Below, piece by piece: positions 1 through 8,800 of a DNA stretch of 64,000 nucleotides (the first letter of the stretch is position 1; each line of letters starts with the position of its first letter). The notes under the pieces were generated by a model. It was not told where the DNA came from and did no database searches. It saw only the letters and a program-made list of their open reading frames with translations. A program made the position numbers and the translations under genes. The stretch comes from Candidatus Acidulodesulfobacterium ferriphilum (GTDB lineage: Bacteria > SZUA-79 > Acidulodesulfobacterales > Acidulodesulfobacteraceae): contig SGBD01000005.1 of NCBI GenBank assembly GCA_004195035.1, positions 39,241-103,240 on the forward strand, in the 5' to 3' direction.

Positions 1-84
1 CTGCTTACCTCGGGAAGAAACCCCTCCCTTGACATAGAATTAATAAATGATCTGGGGCTTGAAAAGGCGGAGTATGCCAAATAG
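1..84 (+). CDS. C-terminal end of an unidentified protein (partial)
   Basis: An open frame runs from the window edge to TAG at 82-84 and encodes 27 residues ending LEKAEYAK. It overlaps the start of ruvX by 11 bases, which is typical of a translationally coupled upstream operon partner. Too little is visible to name a family; it does not look like the C-terminus of AlaS, a common neighbour of ruvX. Confidence 0.5.
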   Translation: MLTSGRNPSLDIELINDLGLEKAEYAK

Positions 85-532
85 AAAAGCCCTTGGCATC
101 GATTACGGCTTAAAACGGATTGGACTTTCGTTAAGCGATGACACTCAAACAATTGCATTTCCGTTCAAATATATTCCTAACACTTCATTAAAAGAAATAA
201 TCGCCGAATTGGAAGAGATTATTTTTAACGAAAATATCGGCTTAATCGTGATAGGGATGCCGTTTGGCCTTAAGGGAAAACAAACCGATTTGTCGTTAAA
301 AATAAATGAATTTGTCGAGGAACTCTACCGCGCCCAAAACTCCGGCAAAACCGAAAACCCAATCCCTATTGTAATTTATGACGAAAGATTTTCAACGATT
401 CAGGCTCAAAAAAGCCTGATCAGCCAAAATGTTAAAAGAAAGAAAAGGAAAGAAATTGTGGATTCCGTGGCTTCCACTTTTATATTGCAATCCTATCTCG
501 ATAAAAACAAAAAAAACAATAAAAATTTATAA
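74..532 (+). CDS. ruvX: RuvX/YqgF-family RNase H-fold nuclease
   Basis: This 152-residue protein has the YqgF set of motifs: GIDYG at residues 8-12 holding the first catalytic Asp, GMPFG at 61-65, YDERFST at 102-108, and a final Asp in VDSVAS near residue 130. Family members are RNase H-like nucleases described as Holliday-junction resolvase homologues and as 16S rRNA 5'-end processing factors. The frame is open from 47, but ATG 74 gives the expected N-terminus and follows a purine-rich AAGGCGGAG stretch. The preceding partial gene ends inside it. The Lys/Asn-rich tail of about ten residues is unremarkable. Confidence 0.9.
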   Translation: MPNRKALGIDYGLKRIGLSLSDDTQTIAFPFKYIPNTSLKEIIAELEEIIFNENIGLIVIGMPFGLKGKQTDLSLKINEFVEELYRAQNSGKTENPIPIVIYDERFSTIQAQKSLISQNVKRKKRKEIVDSVASTFILQSYLDKNKKNNKNL

Positions 533-701
533 TTAATTGCAACTCTAAAAGTTTTTACTTACTTAAATTTATATAATTTTATATAATTTACAAGATGTTA
601 ATAATATTAATAAATATAATTAATAAAATATATATGACAAATTTACGAAACATAAAAAAACATAGATTAAAATAATTTAAAAAAATCAACAAATTCATTG
701 A

Positions 702-1736
702 ATGTGCTATTTTAACTATCCTGCCCATAAACGATTTAAAAAGATTGCGTTAATATTAGAATTTATTATTCCCTTAACCATTATTGCTTTTATCGCATCA
801 TATGCGTTCCTTCCGCAGTCATATCGCTATAGAAAGCCCGAACTTATTACGATTACCCGCGGAAATTCCTTAAAGGAGATAACATATAAACTTTACGATA
901 AAAAACTGATAAATAACCCATACCTATTTTATTTTATGGGCTTTATCAGCGGCTATTCAAGATATATCGAGGCCGGAACTTATTATGTATCCGCAAGCGA
1001 GTCTCCCGCTTCCATTTACCACAAATTTGTGAATGGCGATGTGGCATCGGCTAAGGTAACCATTCCGCCGGGTTTAAATATTTTTCAAATAGCCGAAATT
1101 CTGGCGAAAAAGAAAATTACAGGACAAAAACAGTTTTTAAAGGAGTGCTTTGATAAAAGATTTCTTTTAAGCCTTAAAATAGACGAAAAATCGGCTGAAG
1201 GTTTTTTATATCCCGATACATATATTTTTAAAATTCATTCAAACCCGCAAAATATAATTAAAGAAATGTTAAACGAATTCAATTTAAAAACAAAAAATCT
1301 AAAACTTAATTACGATGATTTGATAATAGCTTCCATGATTATCAAAGAGGCGGACGGAAATTATAAAAACGGCATGAGATTAATCTCATCGGTTATACAC
1401 AACAGGCTTAAGATAAATATGCCGTTGGATATCGATTCAACCTCCATATACGGTAAAAATTTATTAAGTTATAAAAAGTATAAAAAGGAGGATAAATTTA
1501 AAATCGACCTTAACATGAACCTGTCTTATTTAAAAATAAAGTCCCCGTATAATACATATCTAAATTACGGCCTTCCGCCCACGCCCATTGCAAACCCGAA
1601 CATCAGGGCAATTAAAGCAGCCATAGACCCCGCTAAAACACGATATTTATATTACATGTCCACAAAATCAGGAAAAACAATATTTGCCGAGACATTGATA
1701 AACCAAAATGAAAATATTAATAAATATCTTAGATAA
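702..1736 (+). CDS. mltG: Endolytic murein transglycosylase MltG (YceG-like)
   Basis: A 344-residue inner-membrane enzyme that cleaves nascent glycan strands inside the chain and so sets peptidoglycan strand ends. A basic N-terminus is followed by one membrane segment (about residues 14-37) and a LysM-like region around 45-110. The YceG core has EGFLYPDTY (166-174), the catalytic Glu216 in IIKEADG, NRL (234-236), SPYNTY (281-286) and GLPPTPIANP (290-299). It follows ruvX after 169 bases of extremely AT-rich sequence with no ORF. That spacer probably holds the promoter, but no clear -35/-10 pair or Shine-Dalgarno site could be picked out, so the start is only moderately certain. Confidence 0.9.
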   Translation: MCYFNYPAHKRFKKIALILEFIIPLTIIAFIASYAFLPQSYRYRKPELITITRGNSLKEITYKLYDKKLINNPYLFYFMGFISGYSRYIEAGTYYVSASESPASIYHKFVNGDVASAKVTIPPGLNIFQIAEILAKKKITGQKQFLKECFDKRFLLSLKIDEKSAEGFLYPDTYIFKIHSNPQNIIKEMLNEFNLKTKNLKLNYDDLIIASMIIKEADGNYKNGMRLISSVIHNRLKINMPLDIDSTSIYGKNLLSYKKYKKEDKFKIDLNMNLSYLKIKSPYNTYLNYGLPPTPIANPNIRAIKAAIDPAKTRYLYYMSTKSGKTIFAETLINQNENINKYLR

Positions 1737-1845
1737 GTAAAAACATAAAAATAAATTAATTTATTTTAAAAAATATATTATAATATCAATATGAGAAAGC
1801 TTGAAGGAGACCGTTTAAAATTTTTATTTATGGAGGAAAAACAAA

Positions 1846-2667
1846 ATGAAATCGTTAAAAGTCGGATATTTGACTAAATTATCCGCAAAAGACATGCTTT
1901 TGCATATAAAAACTTCGTTTTTATTTCAAAAATCGAACAGGGCATTAGCAACTCTTGCAGTGCTTCTTCTTCTGCCTGTTCTTGCCTTTTCGGGATGCGC
2001 CACAACCGCGGGACCGACAACCAGTGCAAGCGGGCTGTCTTCCGGCAATGTCGCGTTAAGCACCAAAATGAGCTCAAGCATATTTCTGCAGCCTGTTGCG
2101 CCGCAAAAAAAAGTTGTATATGTAAGTGTAAGAAACACTTCTACTGCTACGGGACTTAATTTTAGAAACGAACTTATTTCAGCCTTGATCGGCGAAGGTT
2201 ACCGCATAACGAATAATCCTCAGGAAGCCAATTTTATGCTTATGTCTAATGTTCTTTATATCGGTAAAGAATCACAAAATTATACGGTGGCCGGCGCTTT
2301 AGCGGGGGGTTTCGGCGGCGCTTTTATAGGCTCAAGATATAACTCAGGCACTTCGATGGTAGCAGGAGGAGCGTTAGGAGCCTTGGCGGGCGGTATTATA
2401 GGCTCGATGTTTCAAAACAAAAACTATATGATGATTGTAGATATTCAGCTTGAACAGAGACAGGCTGGAACCTACACCACGAACTCCACCGCCGCGGGTC
2501 AGGGAACGGCAAGTACCATCACGACTTATAATGCAGGCGTTAAAAACTGGGCCATATACAGGGATAGAATCGTATCGCAGGCATCGGCAATGAATCTGGA
2601 ATTTGCATCTGCCGAACCTTTATTAAAACAGCAGATGGCTCATTCGATAGCTAATTTATTGCCGTAA
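1846..2667 (+). CDS. TraT-family outer-membrane lipoprotein
   Basis: A 273-residue protein with an unusually long N-region (about 30 residues), a hydrophobic segment and a lipobox LAFSGC with Cys51. The mature part follows the layout of TraT (surface exclusion/complement resistance lipoprotein): an SSSIFLQPVAP motif, a VYVSVRNTS strand, a glycine/alanine-rich hydrophobic segment at about 148-190, a NYMMIVDIQLEQR strand, and the closing MAHSIANLLP motif. GGAGG at 1832-1836, nine bases before ATG 1846, fixes the start. It is monocistronic by position: long AT-rich upstream DNA and a strong terminator downstream. No plasmid transfer genes lie nearby, so a chromosomal housekeeping or envelope role is more likely than surface exclusion. 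Confidence 0.82.
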   Translation: MKSLKVGYLTKLSAKDMLLHIKTSFLFQKSNRALATLAVLLLLPVLAFSGCATTAGPTTSASGLSSGNVALSTKMSSSIFLQPVAPQKKVVYVSVRNTSTATGLNFRNELISALIGEGYRITNNPQEANFMLMSNVLYIGKESQNYTVAGALAGGFGGAFIGSRYNSGTSMVAGGALGALAGGIIGSMFQNKNYMMIVDIQLEQRQAGTYTTNSTAAGQGTASTITTYNAGVKNWAIYRDRIVSQASAMNLEFASAEPLLKQQMAHSIANLLP

Positions 2668-2708
2668 ATAATTATAAATAATTAATTGGCTATTTAAAAT
2701 CTTAAAAT

Positions 2709-2736
2709 AAAAAAGGCGCCGTAGGGCGCCTTTTTT
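2709..2736 (+). terminator. Rho-independent terminator after the TraT-like gene
   Basis: A six-base GGCGCC stem with a GTAG loop and GGCGCC return arm is flanked by A6 and followed by T6, so the stem can extend to 12 pairs. It lies 42 bases after the TraT-like stop and separates this gene from modABC. Confidence 0.9.
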
Positions 2737-2774
2737 GCAGTTGCTATTGAAATATCTTATATAGATAATTTCCC

Positions 2775-2815
2775 TTGACAAAAGATTATTATCGTTATAT
2801 CATTACAGATATAAC
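2775..2815 (+). promoter_or_regulatory. modABC promoter with ModE-like operator
   Basis: A TTGACA -35 (2775-2780) and a TATCAT -10 (2798-2803) are spaced 17 bases apart. A perfect inverted repeat, GTTATATC (2794-2801), ATTACA, GATATAAC (2808-2815), overlaps the -10. The half-site and spacing resemble the ModE box of molybdate operons (TATAT...ATATA type, CGTTATAT half-site). Molybdate-ModE repression of modABC is established elsewhere; its presence here is inferred and no modE gene lies in the window. Confidence 0.65.
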
Positions 2816-2880
2816 ACATATAAAACAAGCCTGTAACAAGTAAGATAAGTAAATAAATAACTAATTAATGGAGGTCAAGC

Positions 2881-3720
2881 ATGAAAAATCACATTAAATC
2901 CATTTTAAGATTTGAATATTTATCATTATTTTTAGCACTATTGTCTATAAGTTTTGTAAGTTTTACGACATTTAATATCACCGCCGCAAATGCCATTACC
3001 CTGAGGATAATGGCAGCCGATGCCCTTCCAAAGCCGATTACGGAAATCGGCAATATCTTTAAAAAAGAACACCCGGGCGCCAAAATAGATTACGATTTTC
3101 TGGGCGCAGGCGTCCTTAAGGGCGATATCGAAGAAGGAGCGCCGTGCGATGTCTTTTTATCGGCAAACGGAAAATTTCAAAGGCAGCTTAAAAGAAAAGG
3201 GTTTTTAAATTCTTACAGGGTTTTTGCATACGATTACTTAGCAGCCGCCACGCCTTATAACAATCCTGCCCATGTTACAAAGTCTAATTTAATACAAAAA
3301 CTAATGGATGCCAATGTTACGCTTGCAACATCCAGTCCGCATTCCGACCCCGCCGGCGATTATACATGGAAGATGTTTAAAATAATAGACAAAAATATCC
3401 CCGGCGCTTTTGAAAAGATTACAAACCACGTCAATCACCTGCTTGACGCCGCATTAGTTATGCCGATCCTTGAAAACGGAGACACAGACTTGGGTATTCT
3501 CTATACATCGCAGCTTCTTGAGCTTAAAAGAAGCGGAGCTAAGATTAATATTATCAAGATACCCAAAAAATATAATACTCACGCAAAATTTACGGCGGCA
3601 GTTTTAAATCAATCAAAACATAAGGCTCTTGATGAAGACTTCGTAAAACTTCTTTTTTCAAAAAAAGGAAAAAAGATATTAAAGCACTGGGGATTTTCTC
3701 CCGTAAATTCCGCAAAGTAA
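2881..3720 (+). CDS. modA: Molybdate ABC transporter substrate-binding protein ModA
   Basis: A 279-residue periplasmic binding protein with a long signal peptide (about residues 1-37, ending near NAITL). The mature N-terminus LRIMAADALPKPITEIG and the GAPCDVFLSANGKF motif match ModA (GAPADLFISA type), which binds the oxyanion with Ser and main-chain amides. GGAGGT at 2870-2875 fixes the start. It is followed by modB and modC on the same strand. The 150-base gap to modB is AT-rich and contains a loose TTTTTTGATTT/AAATCAAAAAA inverted repeat (about 3756-3832) of unknown role. Tungstate cannot be excluded as a substrate. Confidence 0.87.
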   Translation: MKNHIKSILRFEYLSLFLALLSISFVSFTTFNITAANAITLRIMAADALPKPITEIGNIFKKEHPGAKIDYDFLGAGVLKGDIEEGAPCDVFLSANGKFQRQLKRKGFLNSYRVFAYDYLAAATPYNNPAHVTKSNLIQKLMDANVTLATSSPHSDPAGDYTWKMFKIIDKNIPGAFEKITNHVNHLLDAALVMPILENGDTDLGILYTSQLLELKRSGAKINIIKIPKKYNTHAKFTAAVLNQSKHKALDEDFVKLLFSKKGKKILKHWGFSPVNSAK

Positions 3721-3870
3721 AATATTTTTGTTTTAATTTATGTAAAAAGTGTGGATTTTTTGATTTTGAGATTTTAACAATCTTTATAATATTATAAAAT
3801 TATATCAATATGAATAAACAGAAATCAAAAAACTTCTGAAAAATAAAAATTTCACATATTAAGATAACAT

Positions 3871-4674
3871 ATGGCTTTTAATAAAAATAAAATATTCGAC
3901 ATACTTGTTTACATTATCTCGTTTTCATTTTTTATTGCGCTGGCACTGCTCCTTTCAGGCATATTTTTTCAAACATCGCTTAATCTTTTTATAAAAGAAT
4001 TAAAAGATATCCGGCTTTGGAACTCCATCTTTTTAAGTTTTAAAATATCTTTCATCGTTATTTTAATAAACTTGATAGTCGGCATCCCTCTTGCCTATAT
4101 ATTGTCGTTTAAGAGAAGCAAAATATCGTTTATACTTGATTTAATCTCCGCTCTTCCGCTCACGACATCGCCGCTTGTAATAGGTTTTGCCGTTCTAATT
4201 ACCATGGGTTCGTTAAATCCGATAGGCAAGTTTTTTATGAGCAGGGGAATAAAATTCGTATTTACCCCTCAGGGAATTATATTGGTTCAATTAATTATAT
4301 CCTTTCCGTTTTTCGTAAATATAACAAAAACCTCTTTTGATTCTATAAACAGAAAAATGCTGGATTCGGCTAAAACCGTAGGGGCATCATCTTTTGACGC
4401 TTTATTTAAAATTATTCTGCCGCTTTCATATAACGGCATTCTGGCGGGACTTGCGATGAGCTGGTCAAGATCGATGGGCGAGTATGCCGCAACACAGATG
4501 GTTTCAGGCGTTATTCCAAATGTAACTGAAACCGCCCCTATAGAAGTTTTTGTCAAAACCGGCTACGGCAATTACCCTGCCGCCATTGCCATCGCCAGCA
4601 TTTTAATGTTAATATCCATGTTTTCTCTTGGAATTTTTAAATACTTTAATTACAAAACAAGGACAAACAATTAA
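3871..4674 (+). CDS. modB: Molybdate ABC transporter permease ModB
   Basis: A 267-residue hydrophobic protein with about five to six membrane segments. The EAA-type cytoplasmic loop is SAKTVGASSFDALFKIILP (166-184), which contacts the ATPase, followed by SMGEYAATQMV (201-211), the ModB/CysT-like SLGEFGA equivalent. It sits between modA and modC, whose start lies 16 bases after this stop. It forms the membrane channel of the molybdate importer. Confidence 0.9.
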   Translation: MAFNKNKIFDILVYIISFSFFIALALLLSGIFFQTSLNLFIKELKDIRLWNSIFLSFKISFIVILINLIVGIPLAYILSFKRSKISFILDLISALPLTTSPLVIGFAVLITMGSLNPIGKFFMSRGIKFVFTPQGIILVQLIISFPFFVNITKTSFDSINRKMLDSAKTVGASSFDALFKIILPLSYNGILAGLAMSWSRSMGEYAATQMVSGVIPNVTETAPIEVFVKTGYGNYPAAIAIASILMLISMFSLGIFKYFNYKTRTNN

Positions 4675-4690
4675 TCTTTCCTGCCTAAAA

Positions 4691-5836
4691 ATGAAACTAT
4701 TAGAAATTAAAAATATTTATAAAAGTTTTTCGGATAAAAAGGTCTTAACCGGCATAAATTTAGATATAGAAAGCGGGGAAATCTCCTCTATTTTCGGCTA
4801 TTCCGGCGAGGGTAAAAGCACGCTTTTAAAGATAATTTGCGGAATTATAAAGCAGGATAACGGCGATATCATGCTTAACGGGAAAAGCATAAACAGCCTT
4901 GAGCCTTATGAAAGACACGCCGTCCTCGTAATGGATGAACCACTCTTATTCCCGCACATGAATGTATTTGAAAATATAGCCTTCGGCTCAAAATTAAGCT
5001 CTAATAAAAAAAGGCATATAAACAATAACAGGAATATATTGAAATCTACAAAAGAAATAATGGAATTACTTGGAATTACGGGTCTTGAAAAAAGATACCC
5101 TGATGAAATAAGCATGGGGCAGGCTCAGAGAGTGTCTTTGGCAAGAGCGTTAATTGTGAACCCTGAAATTATACTTATGGATGAACCGTTTTCGAACCTC
5201 GACATTATTTCAAAAACCAAGGTTAGAAAACTAATTAAGGATATAAACAATGAACTTAAAATTTCTATGCTGCTTGTAACGCATGACATAGAAGATGTTT
5301 TAAATCTATCAAATAAAATGTTTATTTTAAATAACGGAAAAATTCAGGATTCCGGAAAACCTAAGGATGTTTTGAAAAAACCATCCTCTATGGATGCGGC
5401 TTTCCTTCTGGGAACGGAAAATATATTTGAGGGCATCATATCGGAAATAGACAAAAAAAATAATTTAATTAAAATTAAACTTTTAAATGGAAAACAAGGA
5501 AATAGTTATATCGAGACGGATTTTCAGGGAGATTTCGAAATAAACGAGCAGGTTTTTTTTGTAATAAGACCTGAAGAAATAATAATACTGAGGGATGACA
5601 GGCAAACTTCGAAACCGGTGAAGGAGAATCACTTTTCGGGAAGGATTATTTCAGCCGTTTTTACATCGCGGATGATGGAAATACTGATTAGCTCTGAAAA
5701 TGATTCCATGTTTAAGGTTTTAATACCCTTTCATGCTTATGAGGTTATGAACCTTTTTGAGGGAAAAACAGTCAATATCTCTTTAAAAAAATCGGCGATA
5801 CATATCATAAAAAAGAAAAAACCGATAAGACTTTAA
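4691..5836 (+). CDS. modC: Molybdate ABC transporter ATP-binding protein ModC
   Basis: Starting at ATG 4691 this is 381 residues: an ABC ATPase with Walker A GYSGEGKST (36-44), signature SMGQAQR (141-147, Met for the usual Gly in SGGQ), Walker B ILMDEP (161-166) and switch His198 in LLVTHD. A C-terminal regulatory part of about 150 residues probably contains TOBE/MOP-like oxyanion-binding repeats. The frame is open from 4628, but that would overlap modB and add a non-family N-terminus. It ends five bases before the xseA stop on the other strand, so the two operons converge. Confidence 0.88.
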   Translation: MKLLEIKNIYKSFSDKKVLTGINLDIESGEISSIFGYSGEGKSTLLKIICGIIKQDNGDIMLNGKSINSLEPYERHAVLVMDEPLLFPHMNVFENIAFGSKLSSNKKRHINNNRNILKSTKEIMELLGITGLEKRYPDEISMGQAQRVSLARALIVNPEIILMDEPFSNLDIISKTKVRKLIKDINNELKISMLLVTHDIEDVLNLSNKMFILNNGKIQDSGKPKDVLKKPSSMDAAFLLGTENIFEGIISEIDKKNNLIKIKLLNGKQGNSYIETDFQGDFEINEQVFFVIRPEEIIILRDDRQTSKPVKENHFSGRIISAVFTSRMMEILISSENDSMFKVLIPFHAYEVMNLFEGKTVNISLKKSAIHIIKKKKPIRL

Positions 5837-5840
5837 CTCT

Positions 5841-7211
5841 CTATTTAACATCTCTCCCCTTGACCACGGCACTTAAGTTTCCGTCGCTTAAAGTTATTTT
5901 TATATTTTCGTTTTCTTCCACATTTAAAACCGATGAAATAACCCTTTTATCATCGGTAAAAACTATACTATACCCTCTCTTTAAAACATTGTAAGGACTT
6001 AATGAACTTAATGCCTTATTTTCGGTCTTAAGCCTATTTCTATAATTCAATATCACTATTTCCATTGCCTTTTTAAGTTTTCCCGATAAATCTGTGATAT
6101 AAGATTTGCGCTCATTAAAAACAGATAAAGGGCTTCTCAATAAAAGCCTTTTATTAAGATGTTCAAAATTAATTTTCGATAAATGAATACGCGAAACGAT
6201 GCTTTTACGCAGACTGTCCGCAAGATCATATAACCTGAGCGTTTTATCCTGAATAAACCTTTTTGGAGAGGCCGTTTCCCTGTTTTTAATTAAATTGGAT
6301 AAAGCATCTTTTTTAGTTAAAATAACATTAAAAATCCCCTGTTCTACCCTGCCTCTTAACGATTTTATCTGTTTTATAAGTTCAAGCTTTACAGGAACAA
6401 CCATTTCTGCGGCATTAGAAGGTGTTGACGCCCTTCTGTCCGCTACAAAATCGGCAATAGTAAAATCGGTTTCGTGACCGACTGCGCTTATTACCGGAAC
6501 TTCCGAATTATAAATAGCCCTTGCGGTAGTTTCTTCGTTGAAAGCCCATAAATCCTCGATGCTCCCCCCGCCCCTTCCGACTATAATCACATCGACTTTT
6601 TCCTGCGTCCTGCTATATAAATTTAACAAGTCAATTGCATAAGCTATTTCTGCTGAACTGTTTTTTCCCTGGACGCTCGCATTTGCAAATACTATAGATA
6701 CATTTTTAAATCTTGACCTTATTATTTTTATCATATCGTGTAAAACAGCCCCGCTTCTCGATGTAACTATTCCTATGGTTTCAGGTAAAAACGGAATCTT
6801 TCTTTTACGGGATTCGTCGAACAACCCTTCACTTTTAAGTTTTTCTTTTAACTGCTCGAATAATAGATAAAGCTCTCCATAACCCGAAGGCTCTATTTCC
6901 GATATTATAAAACTATATTCGCCCCTCGGTTCATAGACGTTAATCCGTCCATAAACGGCCACAGACAGCCCCTCTTTAATCTCAAACCTTATCTTTCGAA
7001 TATCGTTTCTAAAAATTATACATTTTAATTTAGCATATTCATCTTTTAAATCAAAATAAATACCCGAAGAATAATTAGTTTTTAAGCCGGAAATCTCCCC
7101 TTTTACCCTTATGTCGTAAAGACTCCCTTCCATCATATCTTTAATAAAACGGGTAATTTCGGATACGGTATAAACTGCCTCATCCGCAACATTATTCATA
7201 TTCATATTCAT
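5841..7211 (-). CDS. xseA: Exodeoxyribonuclease VII large subunit
   Basis: A 456-residue protein with an N-terminal OB-fold (about 14-115, containing VKGEISG), then the nuclease core with GIVTSRSGAV, the GRGGGSIEDLWAFN motif and the GHETDFTIADFVADRRASTPS motif, a coiled-coil region, and a C-terminal NVLKRGYSIV motif. With XseB (encoded at 35832) it degrades single-stranded DNA to acid-soluble oligonucleotides. It is the downstream member of a minus-strand run; the MFS gene ends 16 bases upstream. The start has tandem Met-Asn codons, so the first residues are uncertain. Confidence 0.95.
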   Translation of the reverse strand: MNMNMNNVADEAVYTVSEITRFIKDMMEGSLYDIRVKGEISGLKTNYSSGIYFDLKDEYAKLKCIIFRNDIRKIRFEIKEGLSVAVYGRINVYEPRGEYSFIISEIEPSGYGELYLLFEQLKEKLKSEGLFDESRKRKIPFLPETIGIVTSRSGAVLHDMIKIIRSRFKNVSIVFANASVQGKNSSAEIAYAIDLLNLYSRTQEKVDVIIVGRGGGSIEDLWAFNEETTARAIYNSEVPVISAVGHETDFTIADFVADRRASTPSNAAEMVVPVKLELIKQIKSLRGRVEQGIFNVILTKKDALSNLIKNRETASPKRFIQDKTLRLYDLADSLRKSIVSRIHLSKINFEHLNKRLLLRSPLSVFNERKSYITDLSGKLKKAMEIVILNYRNRLKTENKALSSLSPYNVLKRGYSIVFTDDKRVISSVLNVEENENIKITLSDGNLSAVVKGRDVK

Positions 7212-7227
7212 AATTTTATCATATCTC

Positions 7228-8778
7228 TTATAAATTTCTCCCTGATTTTTTATTTTTAATAAAGAAGGCTATAGCTGCTCCGGCCAATGTAATATAGCCC
7301 AGAATCGCAAATGAATCGCCGTAAGCGGCAATGGAAGCAAACATCTGTACAACATAATCAAAAAAGCTCAGGGATGGATTTGGAAAAATCGTTCCCTGCC
7401 TGAAATACGATGGCGCTTTGTTTATTAGACCGCCGCTAATAAAATTCATCATATTATGATATGCGTAAAAATTATATTTAATATCGCTTGCGTATTGATT
7501 TAAATGATAAACCTGCCTTACCACAAGTTCGTTGCCTATAAAAGCTATCCCGAACGAAGCCCCTACCTGAAGCGTTACAGGAATTAAACCTGAAACCTCG
7601 GGAATTTGTTCCGTTTTTACCGAATTTAGCGCGGCGCTCATAACAGGGGCATTTAACAGCCCTATGCCTACGCCTCTTATCAGTTGATTTATAACGATAT
7701 CATAAACGCTTGTGTTTAATGAGAGATTGTCGAACATAAACATAGATGCCGCAACAATCAAAAGGCCTAAAAAAAGCGGATACCTCGGTCCTATTTTATC
7801 GGATATTTTTCCTGAAAACAGAGAAACACACGCAACCGAAATTGCTGTCGGAGCCATTAAAATCCCTGTTCGCATAGCATTGTAATTTAAAACGTTTTCT
7901 ATGAAAAGCGGCAGTAAAAACATTGCCCCGAAAATTCCAACCGCCCTTATCATATTAACGATGGAAGCTATAACAAAATTATAATTTTTAAAAATGCCTA
8001 AATTAAGAAGGGGCGTTTCGACAAATAATTCCGTTATTATAAAAAAAACAAGTGAAAAGCCGCTTATAACCTCTGATTGGACTATAATAGGAGCATGCCA
8101 GCCATAGGTCTGCCCCTCGTTTAACGCATATAACAAGGAACCCATCGATAGCGCCATAAACAAAAAACCAAAAATATCAAATTTCTTTACATATTTTTTT
8201 ATAGGAATATCGTGCGGTAAAATTGCGATTGAACCCAATATAGAGATAATCCCTATCGGAACATTTACGAAAAATAACCATCTCCAGTCAACATAATCGA
8301 CAAAATATCCTCCGATAGTCGGCCCGATTGCCGGAGCCACCATTGCCCCTATAGACCAGATACCCATAGCCTCCCCTCTTTCCTCGGGAGCAAAAACCTC
8401 GGCTATAAGGGTTAGCCCTGTAGGCGTAAGCCCTGCGCCGCCTATTGCCTGTATAATGCGAAATATAATAATATCGGTAAACGACGGCGCCATCCCGCAT
8501 AAAGCTGAACCTATCACAAAAATACTAATGGAGACTATAAAAGGATATCTTATCCCGTATTTTCTTCTAAAAAAAGCTACTGGAAGTATAACGATAGAAT
8601 AAGCTATCGTATAGGCAATCATTACCCATTCGACATCGGTAACATTGATGCCAAAATGGGACATCATTTTTGGAAGAGCCACCGTTACGATATTGACATC
8701 GAGAATAGCCATAAAGGAAGAAACGACCACGAGGGCGAGAACTATCCATTTGTAATGCTTATGCGATTTTTCAACCAT
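7228..8778 (-). CDS. DHA2-family MFS drug exporter (EmrB/QacA type)
   Basis: A 516-residue integral membrane protein with about 14 transmembrane helices. The FMAILDVNIVTVALP motif in helix 1 (DHA2 motif D1) and a motif C GAMVAPAIGPTIGGY around residue 145-160 mark a proton-driven drug:H+ antiporter of the EmrB/QacA type. It lies 22 bases downstream of the RND pump gene on the same strand and probably shares the TetR-controlled transcript. No EmrA-type adaptor is adjacent, although the adaptor at 11868 could serve only the RND pump. Confidence 0.88.
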   Translation of the reverse strand: MVEKSHKHYKWIVLALVVVSSFMAILDVNIVTVALPKMMSHFGINVTDVEWVMIAYTIAYSIVILPVAFFRRKYGIRYPFIVSISIFVIGSALCGMAPSFTDIIIFRIIQAIGGAGLTPTGLTLIAEVFAPEERGEAMGIWSIGAMVAPAIGPTIGGYFVDYVDWRWLFFVNVPIGIISILGSIAILPHDIPIKKYVKKFDIFGFLFMALSMGSLLYALNEGQTYGWHAPIIVQSEVISGFSLVFFIITELFVETPLLNLGIFKNYNFVIASIVNMIRAVGIFGAMFLLPLFIENVLNYNAMRTGILMAPTAISVACVSLFSGKISDKIGPRYPLFLGLLIVAASMFMFDNLSLNTSVYDIVINQLIRGVGIGLLNAPVMSAALNSVKTEQIPEVSGLIPVTLQVGASFGIAFIGNELVVRQVYHLNQYASDIKYNFYAYHNMMNFISGGLINKAPSYFRQGTIFPNPSLSFFDYVVQMFASIAAYGDSFAILGYITLAGAAIAFFIKNKKSGRNL

Positions 8779-8800
8779 TATTTTAACCTGTTATTTTCCA

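Noticed and set aside
1874..2138. Minus-strand ORFs inside the TraT-like gene
   Set aside because: They are frame shadows of a gene with lipobox, family motifs and its own ribosome site.
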